Notes: generated from the letters alone by a model not told the origin. A stretch of 64,000 nt of DNA from Eunapius fragilis (GCA_963681505.1 OY811971.1:2717730-2781729); one strand, 5' to 3'. Shown: positions 1 to 10,406, counted from the first letter of the stretch. Made by a program: numbers and translations.

Positions 1-30
1 CCTAGTTGAGGAGGATCATGTCAAACTTAA

Positions 31-176
31 GGAGACTCCCAAGATGGCTGCCTGGTGTGAAGGGGAACATCCTCCTCAGAGCCAAAGGACAATGGAGCCT
101 TCTGGTGGAGAAGGGAAGGCCAGTACTACTGCTGCTGCTGTTACTACCAGGTCAGCTGCAAAATCAGTAGCACCTA
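31..176 (+). pseudogene. Module A exon fragment, 3' truncated
   Basis: Open frame beginning at KMAAWCEGEHPPQ and ending in TTRSAAKSVAP. It is one of several copies of an exon (module A) that recurs near 27.1, 30.5, 32.7, 37.0, 46.4, 46.8 and 52.2 kb. In the fuller copies it continues into 9-residue PVT(M/T)AT repeats. This copy loses similarity at about base 172 and runs into unrelated AT-rich DNA. I do not recognise the peptide. Its place upstream of nibrin-like modules B, D, E and F in other copies suggests it belongs to the same gene, which is inference. Confidence 0.45.
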
Positions 177-733
177 CGTACATTGCACCTTCTGAAAGTA
201 GGCCTACTGTAGAAAATGGATTAGCAATTGGTAGCAGACCGCCATATGCCCAAAATGTGATTGGTTATATATAGATCCTAGCTTGTTAATTGAGAAGACA
301 TCAAAATATAATAATATATACACTTGCATGCAATCTAGTAAGGATCAATACATTAGATACAGGTTATCGTGGAAGTTCAACAACATAAAAGATGTCCCTT
401 TTCCTGCTTGAGCTAGAACACAACGACCTGCAAATCTCCGGGGACTAATGATTTTATCCTGTTCATAAAACTTATTAACCATGTAAAGTTTAATTTATCT
501 AGCTCAGGTGATTTAAGAGACATCCAATTGACATATGACCCCGTATTTCTTCTTGCTGACCGTCATGTCTCAATGTGATGCAGATTCGGAAGAAAAACTG
601 AATGCAACCCTAGTATGGATGCATTTCACTATTTTCATTAAGTACAAACATTGCTTTAACAATCGACTGATCCTCTATCAGTGGAGTTAAACTCTGAAGA
701 GTACACATAATCATTGACGACACAACGTCCAAA
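177..733. other. AT-rich stretch with no recognisable gene
   Basis: About 550 bases of AT-rich sequence between the truncated module A and the CACTA remnant. No coherent reading frame, tandem repeat or strong inverted repeat was seen. Its right part probably belongs to the CACTA element's 3' region. Confidence 0.4.
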
Positions 734-2270
734 TTAGTCCATCCTAGGATGTATATGTACTTCTGCATCATATGTATTCTTACAAAACTCCGCTACTAGT
801 TCTTCATAAAACATTCTGTCAATCTTCAGGTTGCATTTACTGGGATGTAACAACTCAATGGGCCAATCAACAACATTGCCTTGATCAATCTTTCTCTGAA
901 ATGCAAAGCGCAAATCCGGGGGGTCTTGAAGTATGGAGTTTAAGTGCCTTATGCGATAGGCAACTGGAGATTCTATCGCTGTAACACTTCTCAAGCTCTT
1001 AGGCACATCTGATGATGATGGAATTACAGGTAGAGTAGAACTAGCATATGAAAATTGTAGCAACATTCTATTCATAATTTGTGGCACAATGCTTACTTTG
1101 CTGTTTGGAAAATCCAGCTAGAAATTAATTTATGCGTTCATATCCAAAACACCAATAACCATGAGGAGGTCCGAGGTCTGCTATTACATCTGGAATGTGT
1201 AACGCCATATGATAATCGATTGACACTTCCCATTGTCCATGAGCAGCTTTGAAGCACTTATGATGGTCGTGAAGCAATTTATACAATGTTGCAATTTCTT
1301 CATTATTAATGATAGGTTGTGAAATAAACTCAACAATTTGACAGAGTAACAGCATTGATTGGTAAGCTTTGTCTGATATCAATCCAATGAAGCATGGTGG
1401 AGCACATATGCAAGCTAGGTTTTTCCACTGTTGCGCTGTTAGTTCTGTCAGACCACCTGATTTGTTGAATAGGTTTGTTGGCAGCCTTCCAAGATCATAC
1501 GGAATTCTTATTTGTTTAATGCGCCTTTGAAATTCAGTGATATTATTTGCTGAAAAGCACAATTTGACTTCATTATATGTACCATTCCCAAAAGAAATGT
1601 ATGCATGGGATCAGTTATCATCATTAATTTGTATAATGTCAAAAAATTCCAGTCGAAGTAATTCAGTGTATTGAACACCATTTTTCTTCTGAATGGCTTG
1701 GGCTTCTGCCTTTGAACAAGCACTTTGATACTCTTTGGCTTGAATTCTAACTTCAAGTTGTTCCATTGTCCTGCCCGTTGCTTCAGAACATGCAAAGTAG
1801 CTCATTTCACCACTAGCACCTCTAGTTGAAGGTTCTCTTTCAGCACTAAATGTACAATGGGAGCACCCAAGATCAGCCTTATAACCCAAGAATTGAGAAA
1901 CCTTCCTCAAAGCTGGCATATCACAAGACACCCCAAGAAGCGCAGCTCTAATGACAGTTCCTGTTGGATGCAGTGGAACACCATTCCACTATAATATCAA
2001 ATCATCCACTATTGGTTTTAGAAAGGTGTTGATATTGCCTTTTGGTTCTGTAGGGCCTGGTATCACACCCAATATCATTGTCCACTTGGTCTTGAAGCAC
2101 TCGCTTCTTGGCAGGTTTAGAACAGTCATCATGATAGCAGAAACCTTATGCTCAGAGCGTTTAAAGGGCTTGAACCAGTCCACATTTAAAAGTAGTCCAA
2201 TGTTATTGTTATCACAAAGTAATGATTCTAAGGATCATTAAAAAATCTTTCCACATTTGCCCATCAAAAA
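734..2270 (-). pseudogene. CACTA/EnSpm (tnp2-like) transposase, C-terminal part, degenerate
   Basis: Broken minus-strand frames that read in order as an animal tnp2-type transposase. 2212-2270 ends the 'DGQMWKDF' segment. 1989-2183 carries DWFKPFKR, LNLPRSECFK and IPGPTEPKGNIN, which is the hallmark block of this family. 1611-1931 carries CDMPALRKVSQFLGYKA followed by a CxxC. 1508-1795 carries DPMHTFLLGMVHIMKS. 1125-1562 carries DLGRLPTNLFNKSGG and TAQQWKNL. 734-1087 is the C-terminal part. At least four frameshifts or stops separate these blocks, so no transposase can be made. The N-terminal half lies at 4206-4795, separated by an inserted LINE. The family assignment is from motifs remembered, not from a search. 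Confidence 0.75.
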
Positions 2271-2335
2271 CATCTTTCATTTCATTAGTATCTCGATCAG
2301 ATACATCTTTGGGAGCACTCAAGAGTTTGGTAAAT

Positions 2336-2405
2336 GTTTCATCATTGAACATATTGATTTGATTGATTTTGATTTTTGATTTTTGATTGATTGATTGCAT
2401 ACATA
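2336..2405 (-). repeat. LINE 3' tail of short tandem units
   Basis: On the plus strand this reads as repeated TTGATT and TTTTTGA units just before the reverse-transcriptase 3' region. CR1-like LINEs commonly end in short tandem repeats rather than poly(A), so this marks the 3' end of the element and the likely target site. Confidence 0.6.
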
Positions 2406-2470
2406 TAAACAGACAAACATATGCAAAAAGGCAAGTAGTGGCACGATGTGTACGTGCACTTACAAACTGC

Positions 2471-3589
2471 CTAAACATGGGAGGGATATAACATACAATA
2501 GGGTGAAAGGTCCACAGATCTAAGTCGGGTACGAAAAACTGTAATGTTCAATGAAGTGACAACATCTTGCGGTAAGTGGTTCCATATAGGTATCACACGT
2601 TCTGTGAAAAAATGCGCTCGGAATGCATGATGGGGTAAATGTTTGGATCGCAGGATACAAGGATGACCTCGGATGGAATACGGCCTAGCCGGTTTGGTGA
2701 AAAAACTCTCAAAAGGTAAATCAACCAGGTTATTATAGATCTTGTAGCACATGACAAGGTCGTAGAAGACTCTCCTGTACTCTAAGGACTGTAAACCCAG
2801 GTTCGCAAGGCGATCATCATAATCCATATATGGTGTACCAGCACGTTTGATAATGGCACGAGTGAAAAATCTCTGAACACGTTCAATACATTGAATATCT
2901 TTATGGAACCAGGGATTCCAAACTTGGGTATTACTTTCCAGAAGGGGACGAACATACACCTTATAAAGACGCACAAGGAGAGACACATCGTTAGAATGAA
3001 AGCATTTTAAGAGAAGACAGCTCCTATTGAAAGCCATGGAAGCAATGTTTGAGCAGTGCATACTTGGCGTAAGGTCTGAATTCAAACACACCCCAAGATC
3101 TCTTATAGATGATACGAATTGCAAAGGAATACCAGAAAGTGAGTAAGGTGAAGTAGGCTCATAACCACGAGAACCAAAGGAAATGACAGAGCACTTGGAA
3201 TAAGCAACAGTCAGTTGCCATGTCTTGGACCATGAACAAAATTGATTTAAGGATTGTGTAAGTGGTGTATTTTGATTTTCAGTATAACCAAGATACAGTT
3301 TTGTGTCATCGGCAAAGATTTTAATGCCAGCTGGAGATTGGACATGGTTAGGAAGGTCATTGACATATATCAGAAACAAGAGAGGACCAAGGACAGAACC
3401 CTGAGGTACACCACTGGTGACGGATTTAGGAGATGATACATCAAGTCCTACATATACACATTGTGTGCGGTCGTTTAAAAAGGCTCTTATCCACTGAAGC
3501 AAGTTTGATTTAAAGCCATAAGCCTCAACCTTTAGCAATAATTTCGAGTGGGAGACAGTGTCAAAGGCCTTAGGAAGATCGTAATGAAA
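2471..3589 (-). pseudogene. LINE reverse transcriptase, C-terminal half
   Basis: The minus-strand frame enters at KAFDTVSHSKLL (about 3575) and is open to the stop at 2471. Visible motifs are KAFDTV (RT motif A region), SGVPQGSVLGPLLFLIYVND (motif B) and FADDTKLY (the catalytic FADD box). Then come the thumb and C-terminal domain with WNPWFHKDIQCIERVQR and SLEYRRVFYDLVMCYKI, typical of CR1/Jockey-type LINEs. The endonuclease and the fingers subdomain are absent, so the element cannot move. The open length of about 370 codons without a stop suggests a fairly recent insertion compared with the surrounding CACTA. Confidence 0.85.
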
Positions 3590-3599
3590 ATTCTAAATA

Positions 3600-4205
3600 A
3601 TGCCGCGCGGCAAGCAGTGCTCAGTCTGCGACAAGAAAAACGTTGATACAACTGCTCCTCAAGGTTTGACTTGTACATACTGCGGTGCCGTATTCCATGC
3701 AGAGTGCTCTGCTACGTTTTCTAATGTGGGTCTGGATGCTTTAGCCATTGTCAAAGAGGTATGCACGCCATGCCCTGGTTGTGAGTTCGCGTTGCGTCAG
3801 CTTCCAGCCAAAGTAGCCAGTTTGGAAAAGCGACTTCAGGACTTCGTCGAAAAAACTGAGTCTGCCCTTACCAATGTTTTGTCTACCTCCCACGTTGCCG
3901 CTACCTCTGCTGTTCAGTCGCAGTGTACACCGATAAATAAAGATGTTGATAAAGCAGTGAAGGAGGCGTTGTCTCACCAAGAAAACAGACGAAGCCTAGT
4001 TATTTCAGGTATAAAAGAGTCCATTTCACAGGATGAAGACGCCCGCTTTGTTAAAGATTTGTTTTCTTACCTTGGCGAAAAAGACGTGGTTGTTGTTGAC
4101 TGTTTTAGACTGGGAAAACCCCCTATCACTAACTCCGCATCTAAACCACGCTTGCTCAAAGTCAGCCTTGCAAACTCAAACCAAAGGACATCAGTCTTAA
4201 AGTTA
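3600..4205 (+). pseudogene. LINE ORF1 protein (PHD-like finger, coiled coil, RRM-like), truncated
   Basis: Starts MPRGKQCSVCDKK. Residues 7-60 hold a C-x2-C ... C-x2-C ... H-x2-C ... C-x2-C array (CSVC, CTYC, FHAEC, CTPCPGC) that looks like a PHD/FYVE-type zinc finger. Residues 65-95 form a short coiled coil (VASLEKRLQDFVEKTE). About 125-200 reads RRSLVISGIKE ... VVDCFRLGK ... KPRLLKVSLANSNQR, typical of LINE ORF1 RNA-binding domains. Similarity ends near 4200, where CACTA sequence resumes in the other direction. The reading frame runs on to 4292 only by chance. It is on the strand opposite its own reverse transcriptase. Confidence 0.8.
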
Positions 4206-4795
4206 GCAATATCAGTATACACAACATCCACCTTCATGCCATTGTCAACATTCAATGTCCAATTGTTCAGATATGTTTCACTGAGCCATTGAGATGGAGG
4301 AACAAAATAGAATGTTTTATGGGGGATCCATTTTTTTGTTGAAAAAGCAATGTGCTTATAATAGCCTAGTTCATAACCACAATGTTTACCAAAAATCAGA
4401 TTGGAACATGATTTATTTAGGTGAAGTTCATTTTGATTATACAGCTGGTTACAGGCATCATTTGGACACACAATGAAAACTGTCTTTTCCATCTTACTTG
4501 ATCGAACAACCTTGTACAAAGTAGTTATGGGAAACATATTGTGCAGTGGATGAGCAATGTGGTGCAATAGGATTGATATAAGCCCACATATTGACAAAAG
4601 CGCTTCTTTTGTTAGTTTAAACTTGAAGTAAATGCGAAATAGGACCATACAAACCCAAATCAGTATATTATTGAATGATGTTGTCAATTGTGGGGGGGTT
4701 TCATTCTCCCCGTGCATACCATTTTCCTGATTTTCTGCTGTACTATCTTCCATGTGAGCAGTCATTTCATTCTCCACCATTTCATCTGTCATCAT
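4206..4795 (-). pseudogene. CACTA/EnSpm transposase, N-terminal part
   Basis: Minus-strand frame starting at ATG 4793-4795 (MMTDEMVENEMTAHMEDS). After an acidic leader it has a hydrophobic helix block (NNILIWVCMVLFRIYFKFKL). A zinc-binding region follows: VFIVCPNDACNQLYN, then C and H residues around SCSNLIFGKHCGYELG. It then has PPSQWLSETYLNNW and GMKVDVVYTDI. This is the usual N-terminus of animal tnp2-type transposases, whose continuation is at 734-2270. The LINE interrupts it shortly after VYTDIAN. Confidence 0.65.
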
Positions 4796-5089
4796 CTCAT
4801 CTATTACTGCCTGAGTTGTAATTTGATATTATATGCATGCATCTCATCATTATCAGATGACAGCACATCGTCGGTAGATGAATCCAATGTCGTTGCTTTT
4901 TCATCATCAGATCAGTGATGATGCCTCAATGTCAGAAGACTGATCTTCTAGAAGAAAGAAAGGACAATGATGTTCAAAACAGTTACTGTTATTTCATTGC
5001 ATGCTCACCTGATATTTCATTATCCAAAAATTCTTCCACGTTACTAGTCCCAATGCATACATAATCATCATCTACAAAACTTAATACTC

Positions 5090-5215
5090 CACAAGTAAAT
5101 AAAAACATTCTCACTGAGAAAGTTGGTGGGATATAGGTTTTGCAGGCAAATAGTATACTAGTATACTAGTATACTGGTGTAAAAAGCAAGGAAACAAGGT
5201 TAATCGCATTAATTA
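5090..5215 (+). repeat. Relic of the 41.6-kb foldback element
   Basis: The order 'aaaaacattctc...gagaaagttggtgg.atatagg ... ggtgtaaaaagcaaggaaacaaggtt' matches one arm of the long inverted repeat at 41648-41930. In place of 'aatcaaaggtgatggt' it has a triplicated gtatacta palindromic unit (5152-5177). It is a single decayed arm. Confidence 0.55.
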
Positions 5216-5244
5216 AAATACAGAGGAGGGATTTTGCTTACATT

Positions 5245-5616
5245 ATGCGTTCAGATGGACAGATGATCACCTTTTATAAATTCTTTAATGACGGTAGAAT
5301 CATTCGTTCCACTGATTTTAACTTTCTCAGTATAGGGTCAAATCATCAACTGGAAGTTGGGGAAGGATTTTATCTTCTACTAGGTCTCCTCTGTACCGAA
5401 CCTGAATTATTAGGGTATCACCCTTTAATAGTTTATCCAATTAAGAAAGCTACTTTGCGTCAACTGAAATGTGAAAAATCAAATACGTCTCATCTTTACA
5501 AAGGGATATTTTCCGAAATTTTTGCAGTTGATGAATCCAAAATCTTGAAATGTTATAATCTCACTCTCTATAAGAATCAGTATGACCGCGAAATTGCAGT
5601 GCTCACATTATGCAAA
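5245..5616 (+). CDS. Possible protein-kinase-like N-lobe exon
   Basis: Open frame MRSDGQMITFYKFFNDG..., followed at 5617 by a strong splice donor (AAAG|GTAAGTGTG). Residues about 85-125 read HLYKGIFSEIFAVDESKILKC followed by REIAVLTLCKGK. This looks like a protein-kinase glycine-rich loop and beta-2/3 strands with the conserved lysine, then helix C. Similar kinase-like exons occur in many sponge and cnidarian proteins, but the rest of the kinase is not seen downstream, so this is either a lone exon or a fragment. The frame runs past the donor to a stop at 5734; that part is probably intron. Confidence 0.35.
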
Positions 5617-5736
5617 GGTAAGTGTGAAGCATTAGCCCAAATGAGATTGCTCACAGGCCAGAACTCACTGCTGCAGGCGCTGCTACTTCAAGCAACTCCA
5701 ACACAGACTGATTTTTTTCTCTTTGTATTTGTATAG

Positions 5737-5986
5737 TGTTTAACCTCAATTGTGATCATGTAATCATTTGTGAAATCAGTTATGAAATCGTGTTTGATTC
5801 TACACGAGATTTTCTATACAAAAATCGTATGCAAAATCACGAAGTGATTTTTGTGGATTTTACAATGGATACTACAACTGATTCGTAAGAAAATAAATTG
5901 ATAAATACACTGCGTGATTCTACGTGATTGTTCAATAGATTTTCGATTGATTTAGCTGTTAAATCAGTCAATGATTTCGCGCGTGA
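5737..5986. other. AT-rich spacer built from degenerate short words
   Basis: Dense in variants of 'aatca.gaa' and 'tgattt.tg' (gattttacgtgatt-like words) on both strands, leading directly into the histone-fragment direct repeat. It looks like a degenerate satellite or low-complexity region. No gene is visible. Confidence 0.35.
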
Positions 5987-6341
5987 TTCCGAATAACAAA
6001 TCAATTGATGAATCAACGCTTGATTCGCAGTCTTTTTTTGCAGTGTCTCGACTGATGCATCGCAACAAAACACACACCCGCTCCAGTCGAGAGGTGCAGA
6101 CAGCGAGGCTGCATCTCCCAGGGGAGCTCTCCAAACACGCCGTCAGCGAAGGGACCAAGGTCGTCACCAAGTACACCAGCAGCAAGTAGCTATAGACTCA
6201 TCTCTCTGCAGCCCGTCATTTATATCCCCACATCTACATGTAGCCGACCCTAACACTTCATCATTCTGTATTCGATTGCGCACACCATAATGGTTTTTAT
6301 ACACATTTGCAGTTAATATAAATAGTAGGACTTCATCACGC
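5987..6341 (+). repeat. 350-bp direct repeat, left copy (carries H2B tail)
   Basis: Runs from ttccgaataacaaatc to cttcatcacgc. It is repeated nearly base for base at 8935-9284, with the hAT element filling the space between exactly. It contains the histone H2B C-terminal fragment and about 150 bp of downstream non-coding DNA. Confidence 0.85.
6082..6189 (+). pseudogene. Histone H2B C-terminal fragment (left copy)
   Basis: Reads [20 protein letters not shown] and continues [15 protein letters not shown]-stop, the last 35 residues of core histone H2B. The family sequence has [20 protein letters not shown] at this place, so one residue (the V of AVRL) is missing and a few are changed. Nothing of the histone fold N-terminal to this is present. 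No histone 3' stem-loop is visible after the stop. A pyrimidine tract ending in cag just upstream could be a splice acceptor by chance. It is a gene fragment, not a working histone gene. Confidence 0.85.
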
Positions 6342-8934
6342 CGTAGCATCCAGTCCGGCCGGTCCGGACTTGGCCGGACCGATTTTAGCTAGAACATTTG
6401 AAAATATTAACGATTATTGTAATTTATAAAGTGGTTATTCACCCGGTTTAATTTGTACCTCGAGGGACGATGAATGTGCAGCCACCTGCAATCGAAGAAA
6501 CTGCTAATCAACCACTGTGGTTTCCATTTCCGATGCGTGAGTTCGGAAAAAAGACCATAGTAAAATAGGCTTTCAAACCAAAATGGTTTTCACAGTGGGG
6601 CTGGTTGCACTATGACAGCTGCCACGATCGAGCGTTTTGTTTTATTTGTGTTAAAGCACAGGAAAGTGACCACAGGAAAGTTAAGCACAACCTCGGGTAA
6701 CATCAAGGATTCAGCTTTCATTTATGCTGGATTTAGTAATTGGAAGGATGCATCAGTAGCTTTCCCGAGCCATGAGAAATCGGACACCCATAAGAAAGCT
6801 GTTAAGATGGTAGTTACTCTACCTGAAACAACACGGGATGTAGGAGAGCTACTGTCATTGGCTCATGCAGATGAGAAAGCAGCAAATCGGCAGTGTCTTG
6901 TAACTATAGCCGAAAATTTACGATTTTTGGCCAAGCAAGGTATAGCTTTGCGTGGGGATGATGACGAAAAGGAGTGCAATTTCATGCAACTTATCAAGCT
7001 TAGAGCCATTCAGCAACCTGAATTGCTTAAGTGGTTGGAGCGATAAACGTACAAGTACACCAGTCCTGAAATCCAGAACGAAATCATTACTATCATGGCG
7101 TTAAATGTGGTAAGGGATATTGCTTCTTCAATCCAAAATGCCAGGTTCTTTACCTTAATGGCAGACGAAGTGACAGACACTGCCAATCAAACATTTGTTT
7201 CCGAAGAGTAGATGATAATTTCAATTGCAGTGAGGAGTTCATTGGACTTTATGTGGTAGAGTCTATTGAGAGTGATCGAATTGTTCACATCCTCAAAGAC
7301 ACGATGATACGAATGAATTTGTCTATTGCAAATTGTAGAGGTCAATGCTACGATGGGGCTGCTAATATGGCTGGACACAGAAGTGGAGTGGCACCACAGA
7401 TATTATCAGTGGAGTCCAGGGCTACGTATACTCACTGTTATGGACACGCATTAAACCTCGCAGCCAGTGATTCGATAAAAAGAATAAAATCCTCCGAGAC
7501 ACCCTCGATGCAGCTTTTGAGATATCAAAGCTTTTAAAGTACTCTCCGAAGTGCGATGCAATTTTCAATCGGCTGAAGGATGAGCTGGCACCATCTACAT
7601 CAGGCTTTCGTACCTTGTGTCCAACTAGGTGGACTGTCCATGCAGCATCATTGCAGAGCATACTTGACAATTATGAGGTATTCCAGGTCCTTATGGGAAG
7701 AGATCAAGGATGATATCAACTGACTCAGAGATAAAAGCTCGAGTTATAGGAGTGGAAGCAACAATGAGGAACTTTAATTTCCTTTTTGGTTTGCTGCTTG
7801 GTGAACGTATACTAAAACACACTGATAATCTAAGCAAAACTCTACAAGATCCAACCTTAACAGCATCTGAAGGTCAGCAATGTGCAGAGCTTACTTGTGC
7901 AACTCTCAGCAGCATAAGATCATCAGAATCATTTGACCCATTTTGGGAAAGGGTGCTGTCTTTTTAAAGGAAGTATGATGTAGAGGAGGCCTCACTGCCT
8001 ACGAAAAGAAGAGCTCCTAGCCGTTTAGAAATTGGATCTAGTCAGGGCTACCAACATAGCACAGCCAAAGACCGCTATTGCCAAGAGTATTATGAATGTC
8101 TGGATTTTATTATCAGTGCAATTAGAGAGAGATTCAACCAACCAGGTTATGGAGTCCTAAAACAGTTGGAGTGTCTTTTGTTGAAGGCAGCAAGAAGAGA
8201 AGAGTAACGCTCAGAGCTTGATTTTGTTTTGAAGCACTACCATAATGACTTTGTAGCATCAAGTCTATAAACACAGCTTGAATTGCTGCCAGCCATGTTC
8301 TCCTCCTTGCCTGAAAAACCGACTCTTAGCACAATCAGAGCTTATATCACTGGCCTTTCACCAGCCACACGCAAAACCATCTCTGAAGTCTGCACCTTGC
8401 TCAAGCTTATCCTAGTGATACCAGCAACCAATGTGATAAGTGAGCGCAGTGCGTCAGTGTTACGCAGGGTGAAAACTTACCTTCGTACAAGCATGTCACA
8501 AATGCGTGTAAACAACTTGTGTGTTCTTCATGCCCACAAGGATAGGACAGATGGTTTATCCATCGTCTCTTGCTTGAATGACTTCGTCAGCTCGCGAGAA
8601 CGTAGATTTGAAGTTTTTGGAAAGTTTTGATGATGTGCATGCATGAATGACGTACTATGTCCCATAGTATATTAATGAATGATCACGTGTGATGAGATAT
8701 TAGTAAACTAACGGCAATAGTGTTTACATGTGACACACACGTAGTTTTTTGTGTCAAAAAGCATTGGCTCCTGGGGCGGAGCCCCAGACCTCGATGGGGG
8801 AGCTTCCAGCGCTCCCCCATACCTCCTTGCTGGGAGGGAGGGGTGCCCCCCTCCCACACCCTCCCCGGGGCTTCCTCTGCATTTCCTATTTTCACAGTGG
8901 CCGGACCAGTTTGTTTTTCGATGCTACGGCCCTG
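6342..8934 (+). mobile_element. hAT-superfamily DNA transposon (dead)
   Basis: A 2.6-kb unit lying exactly between the two 350-bp direct repeats. It begins cgtagcatccagtccggccg and ends ...gatgctacggccctg. The outer 'cgtagcatc' and 'gatgctacg' are inverted to each other, and 'ggccgga' words occur near both ends (6355-6385, 8899-8906). It encodes a ZMYM1-like hAT transposase with several stops and frameshifts. No clear 8-bp target duplication was found; the 350-bp repeats take that place. Confidence 0.7.
6612..8630 (+). pseudogene. hAT transposase (ZMYM1-like), multiply interrupted
   Basis: The N-terminal part (6612-7046) shows a TTF/BED-type finger remnant with FIYAGFSNWKDASVAF and SHEKSDTHKKA. 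A TAA at about 7044 interrupts it; the same frame then continues TYKYTSPEIQNEII ... FFTLMADEVTD, where the first catalytic Asp region is MADEVTD. A frameshift lies near 7190. 7253-7537 has CRGQCYDGAANMAG (second catalytic Asp) and THCYGHALNLA (CxxH). Further stops occur near 7537, 7965, 8204 and 8269. The C-terminal dimerisation block at 8283-8630 includes IPATNVISERSASVLRRVKT and LCVLHAH. With six or more lesions it cannot be active. GC-rich non-coding DNA at 8760-8860 lies between the gene and the 3' end. Confidence 0.85.
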
Positions 8935-9284
8935 TTCCGAATAACAAATCAATTGATGAATCAACGCTTGATTCGCGGTCTTTTTTTGCAGTGTCTCGAC
9001 TGATGCATCGCAACAAAACACACACCCTCTCCAGTCGAGAGGTGCAGACAGCGAGGCTGCATCTCCCAGGGGAGCTCTCCAAACATGCCGTCGGCGAAGG
9101 GACCAAGGCCGTCACCAAGTACACCAGCAGCAAGCAGTTATAGACTCATATCTCTGCAGCCCGTCATTTATATCCCCACATCTAGCCGACCCTAACATTT
9201 CATCATTCTGTATTCGATTGTGCACACCATAATGGTTTTTATACACCTTTGCAGTAAAAAATAAATAGTAGGACTTCATCACGC
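8935..9284 (+). repeat. 350-bp direct repeat, right copy (carries H2B tail)
   Basis: Near-identical second copy of 5987-6341. It differs by scattered substitutions and a short indel (the left copy has an additional 'tacatg' in tctacatgtagc). The similarity stops at cttcatcacgc, the same base at which the left copy abuts the hAT element. Confidence 0.85.
9030..9143 (+). pseudogene. Histone H2B C-terminal fragment (right copy)
   Basis: Same 35-residue H2B tail as at 6082-6189, reading [20 protein letters not shown], then [15 protein letters not shown]. The original stop TAG is now CAG, which adds QL before the next stop. It keeps KAVTKY where the left copy has KVVTKY, so the copies have diverged independently from an H2B-like parent. 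Confidence 0.85.
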
Positions 9285-9669
9285 ACACATAGGCTAGCTT
9301 TGTGCCAAGAATCTACTTTAGTCGTCGAGATTAAAATCAATCGTTTCTAAAAATGCCGAGCGGAATAATTACTTTAAACAGTGATGGGAGGAGGGGGGGG
9401 GGGGGGGGGGGGGGGGGCAAAAAACAAAGTGCAAGACACCATCCCCCAACTCATTGAGAGCATCACATACTTTTTGCCAGGGGTGTGTGGGGGAAATAGT
9501 TATGAGGTGTCAAAGTTTGGCGGTGGGGGGGGGGATATAATTAGTGAGGGGACAACTGTACTTCTCACGTGACGTTGCAGCAATTCTGAGGATGGTAGTA
9601 CTTACCACCTCCCTCCCTCCCTCTTTAATAAAGTTGCAGGGGCAATGCCCCACCCCTTTCCTCCCCCCT
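9285..9669. repeat. Spacer with long poly(G) tract
   Basis: Contains an uninterrupted G run of roughly 25 bases at about 9391-9417, a second G run near 9524-9533, and a CT-rich stretch (cctccctccctccctc) at 9608-9623. No coding signal beyond low-complexity frames. Confidence 0.7.
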
Positions 9670-9675
9670 CATACA

Positions 9676-9845
9676 ACATACCAGTCAGAGTACATTATGT
9701 ACTTGACTGGTGTGTTGTATGTACTGGACTGGTGTGTTGGATGTACTGGACTGACCATGCCAGTACATACAACATACCAGTCCAGTACATAATACACTGT
9801 ATGTGCTGTGTTGTACAACACACCAGTCCAGTATATACAACACAT
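9676..9845. repeat. Palindromic cluster of a 19-20-bp motif
   Basis: The motif acataccagtccagtacat and its reverse complement atgtactggactggtgtgt occur about eight times in alternating orientation. The segment can fold into several alternative hairpins. Reading frames across it are by-products of the repeat. Confidence 0.75.
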
Positions 9846-10045
9846 GGATGAATGAACCTCTTCTAAAATAAAGAATAATGTGCCAGTAAGTCCTGAAAAT
9901 AGGAAGCACGTTGATATGTGGGTTTGAAATTGATAGTCCTTTTATTTTATACACAAGCCTGGTTTTGTCATAAAACATCAGCATCAAACTCTGAACCCGT
10001 TTATGGCTTCAGAGTTTGATACTACTTAGTGACAGGGAGCTCATA

Positions 10046-10309
10046 TACCGTAAAGTACCACGAATAAGCTCCCCACCCTCCGCCCCCACCAAAAATAAAT
10101 GGCTCGTGTTTAAACGAGCGTATCTTCGTAATCATGAACGCAGCTGCGTGCCGTTCTTTAGAATCCTGTTGGAGTACCATTCCTTTCCTGAAATGTGGAA
10201 ACAGGTACGCGGAAGCGTTAACCATTACGAAGATACGCTCGTTTAAACACGAGCCATTTCTTTTCTGTGGGGGCGGAGGGGGGGAGCTTATTTGTGGTAC
10301 TTTACGGTA
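10046..10309. mobile_element. Foldback MITE-like element
   Basis: Terminal inverted repeats of about 82 bp. The left arm begins taccgtaaagtacca at 10046 and includes gctcgtgtttaaacgagcgt. The right arm is the reverse complement, ending ggtactttacggta at 10309. The centre is about 95 bp. The arms differ by a few bases and a variable G run. No coding capacity, so it would depend on an element elsewhere for movement. Confidence 0.75.
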
Positions 10310-10406
10310 ACTGTACTTCAGTCTTTGACAATGCTGATTAGATGCTGGCCTAGGATACTATAGCTGACGTCAGATTTCCATCTTAATGTGCCCCTCCCCC
10401 ATACTT

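Larger units (their letters stand above)
2336..4205 (-). mobile_element. CR1/Jockey-like LINE insertion with inverted 5' half
   Basis: A non-LTR retrotransposon inserted in the CACTA transposase. Its 3' part (2336 to about 3590) is on the minus strand, encodes reverse transcriptase and ends in a short tandem tail. Its 5' part (about 3592-4205) is on the plus strand and encodes ORF1. The opposite orientation of the two halves, with the endonuclease and the first half of the reverse transcriptase missing between them, is the signature of a twin-primed 5' inversion. The CACTA frame resumes on both sides, with FKTD near 4195-4206 and MFNDETFTK at about 2345, which brackets the insertion. Confidence 0.75.

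Noticed and set aside
5964-6185. Minus-strand frame with [20 protein letters not shown]
   Set aside because: Antisense of the H2B tail, which is clearly the coding sense.
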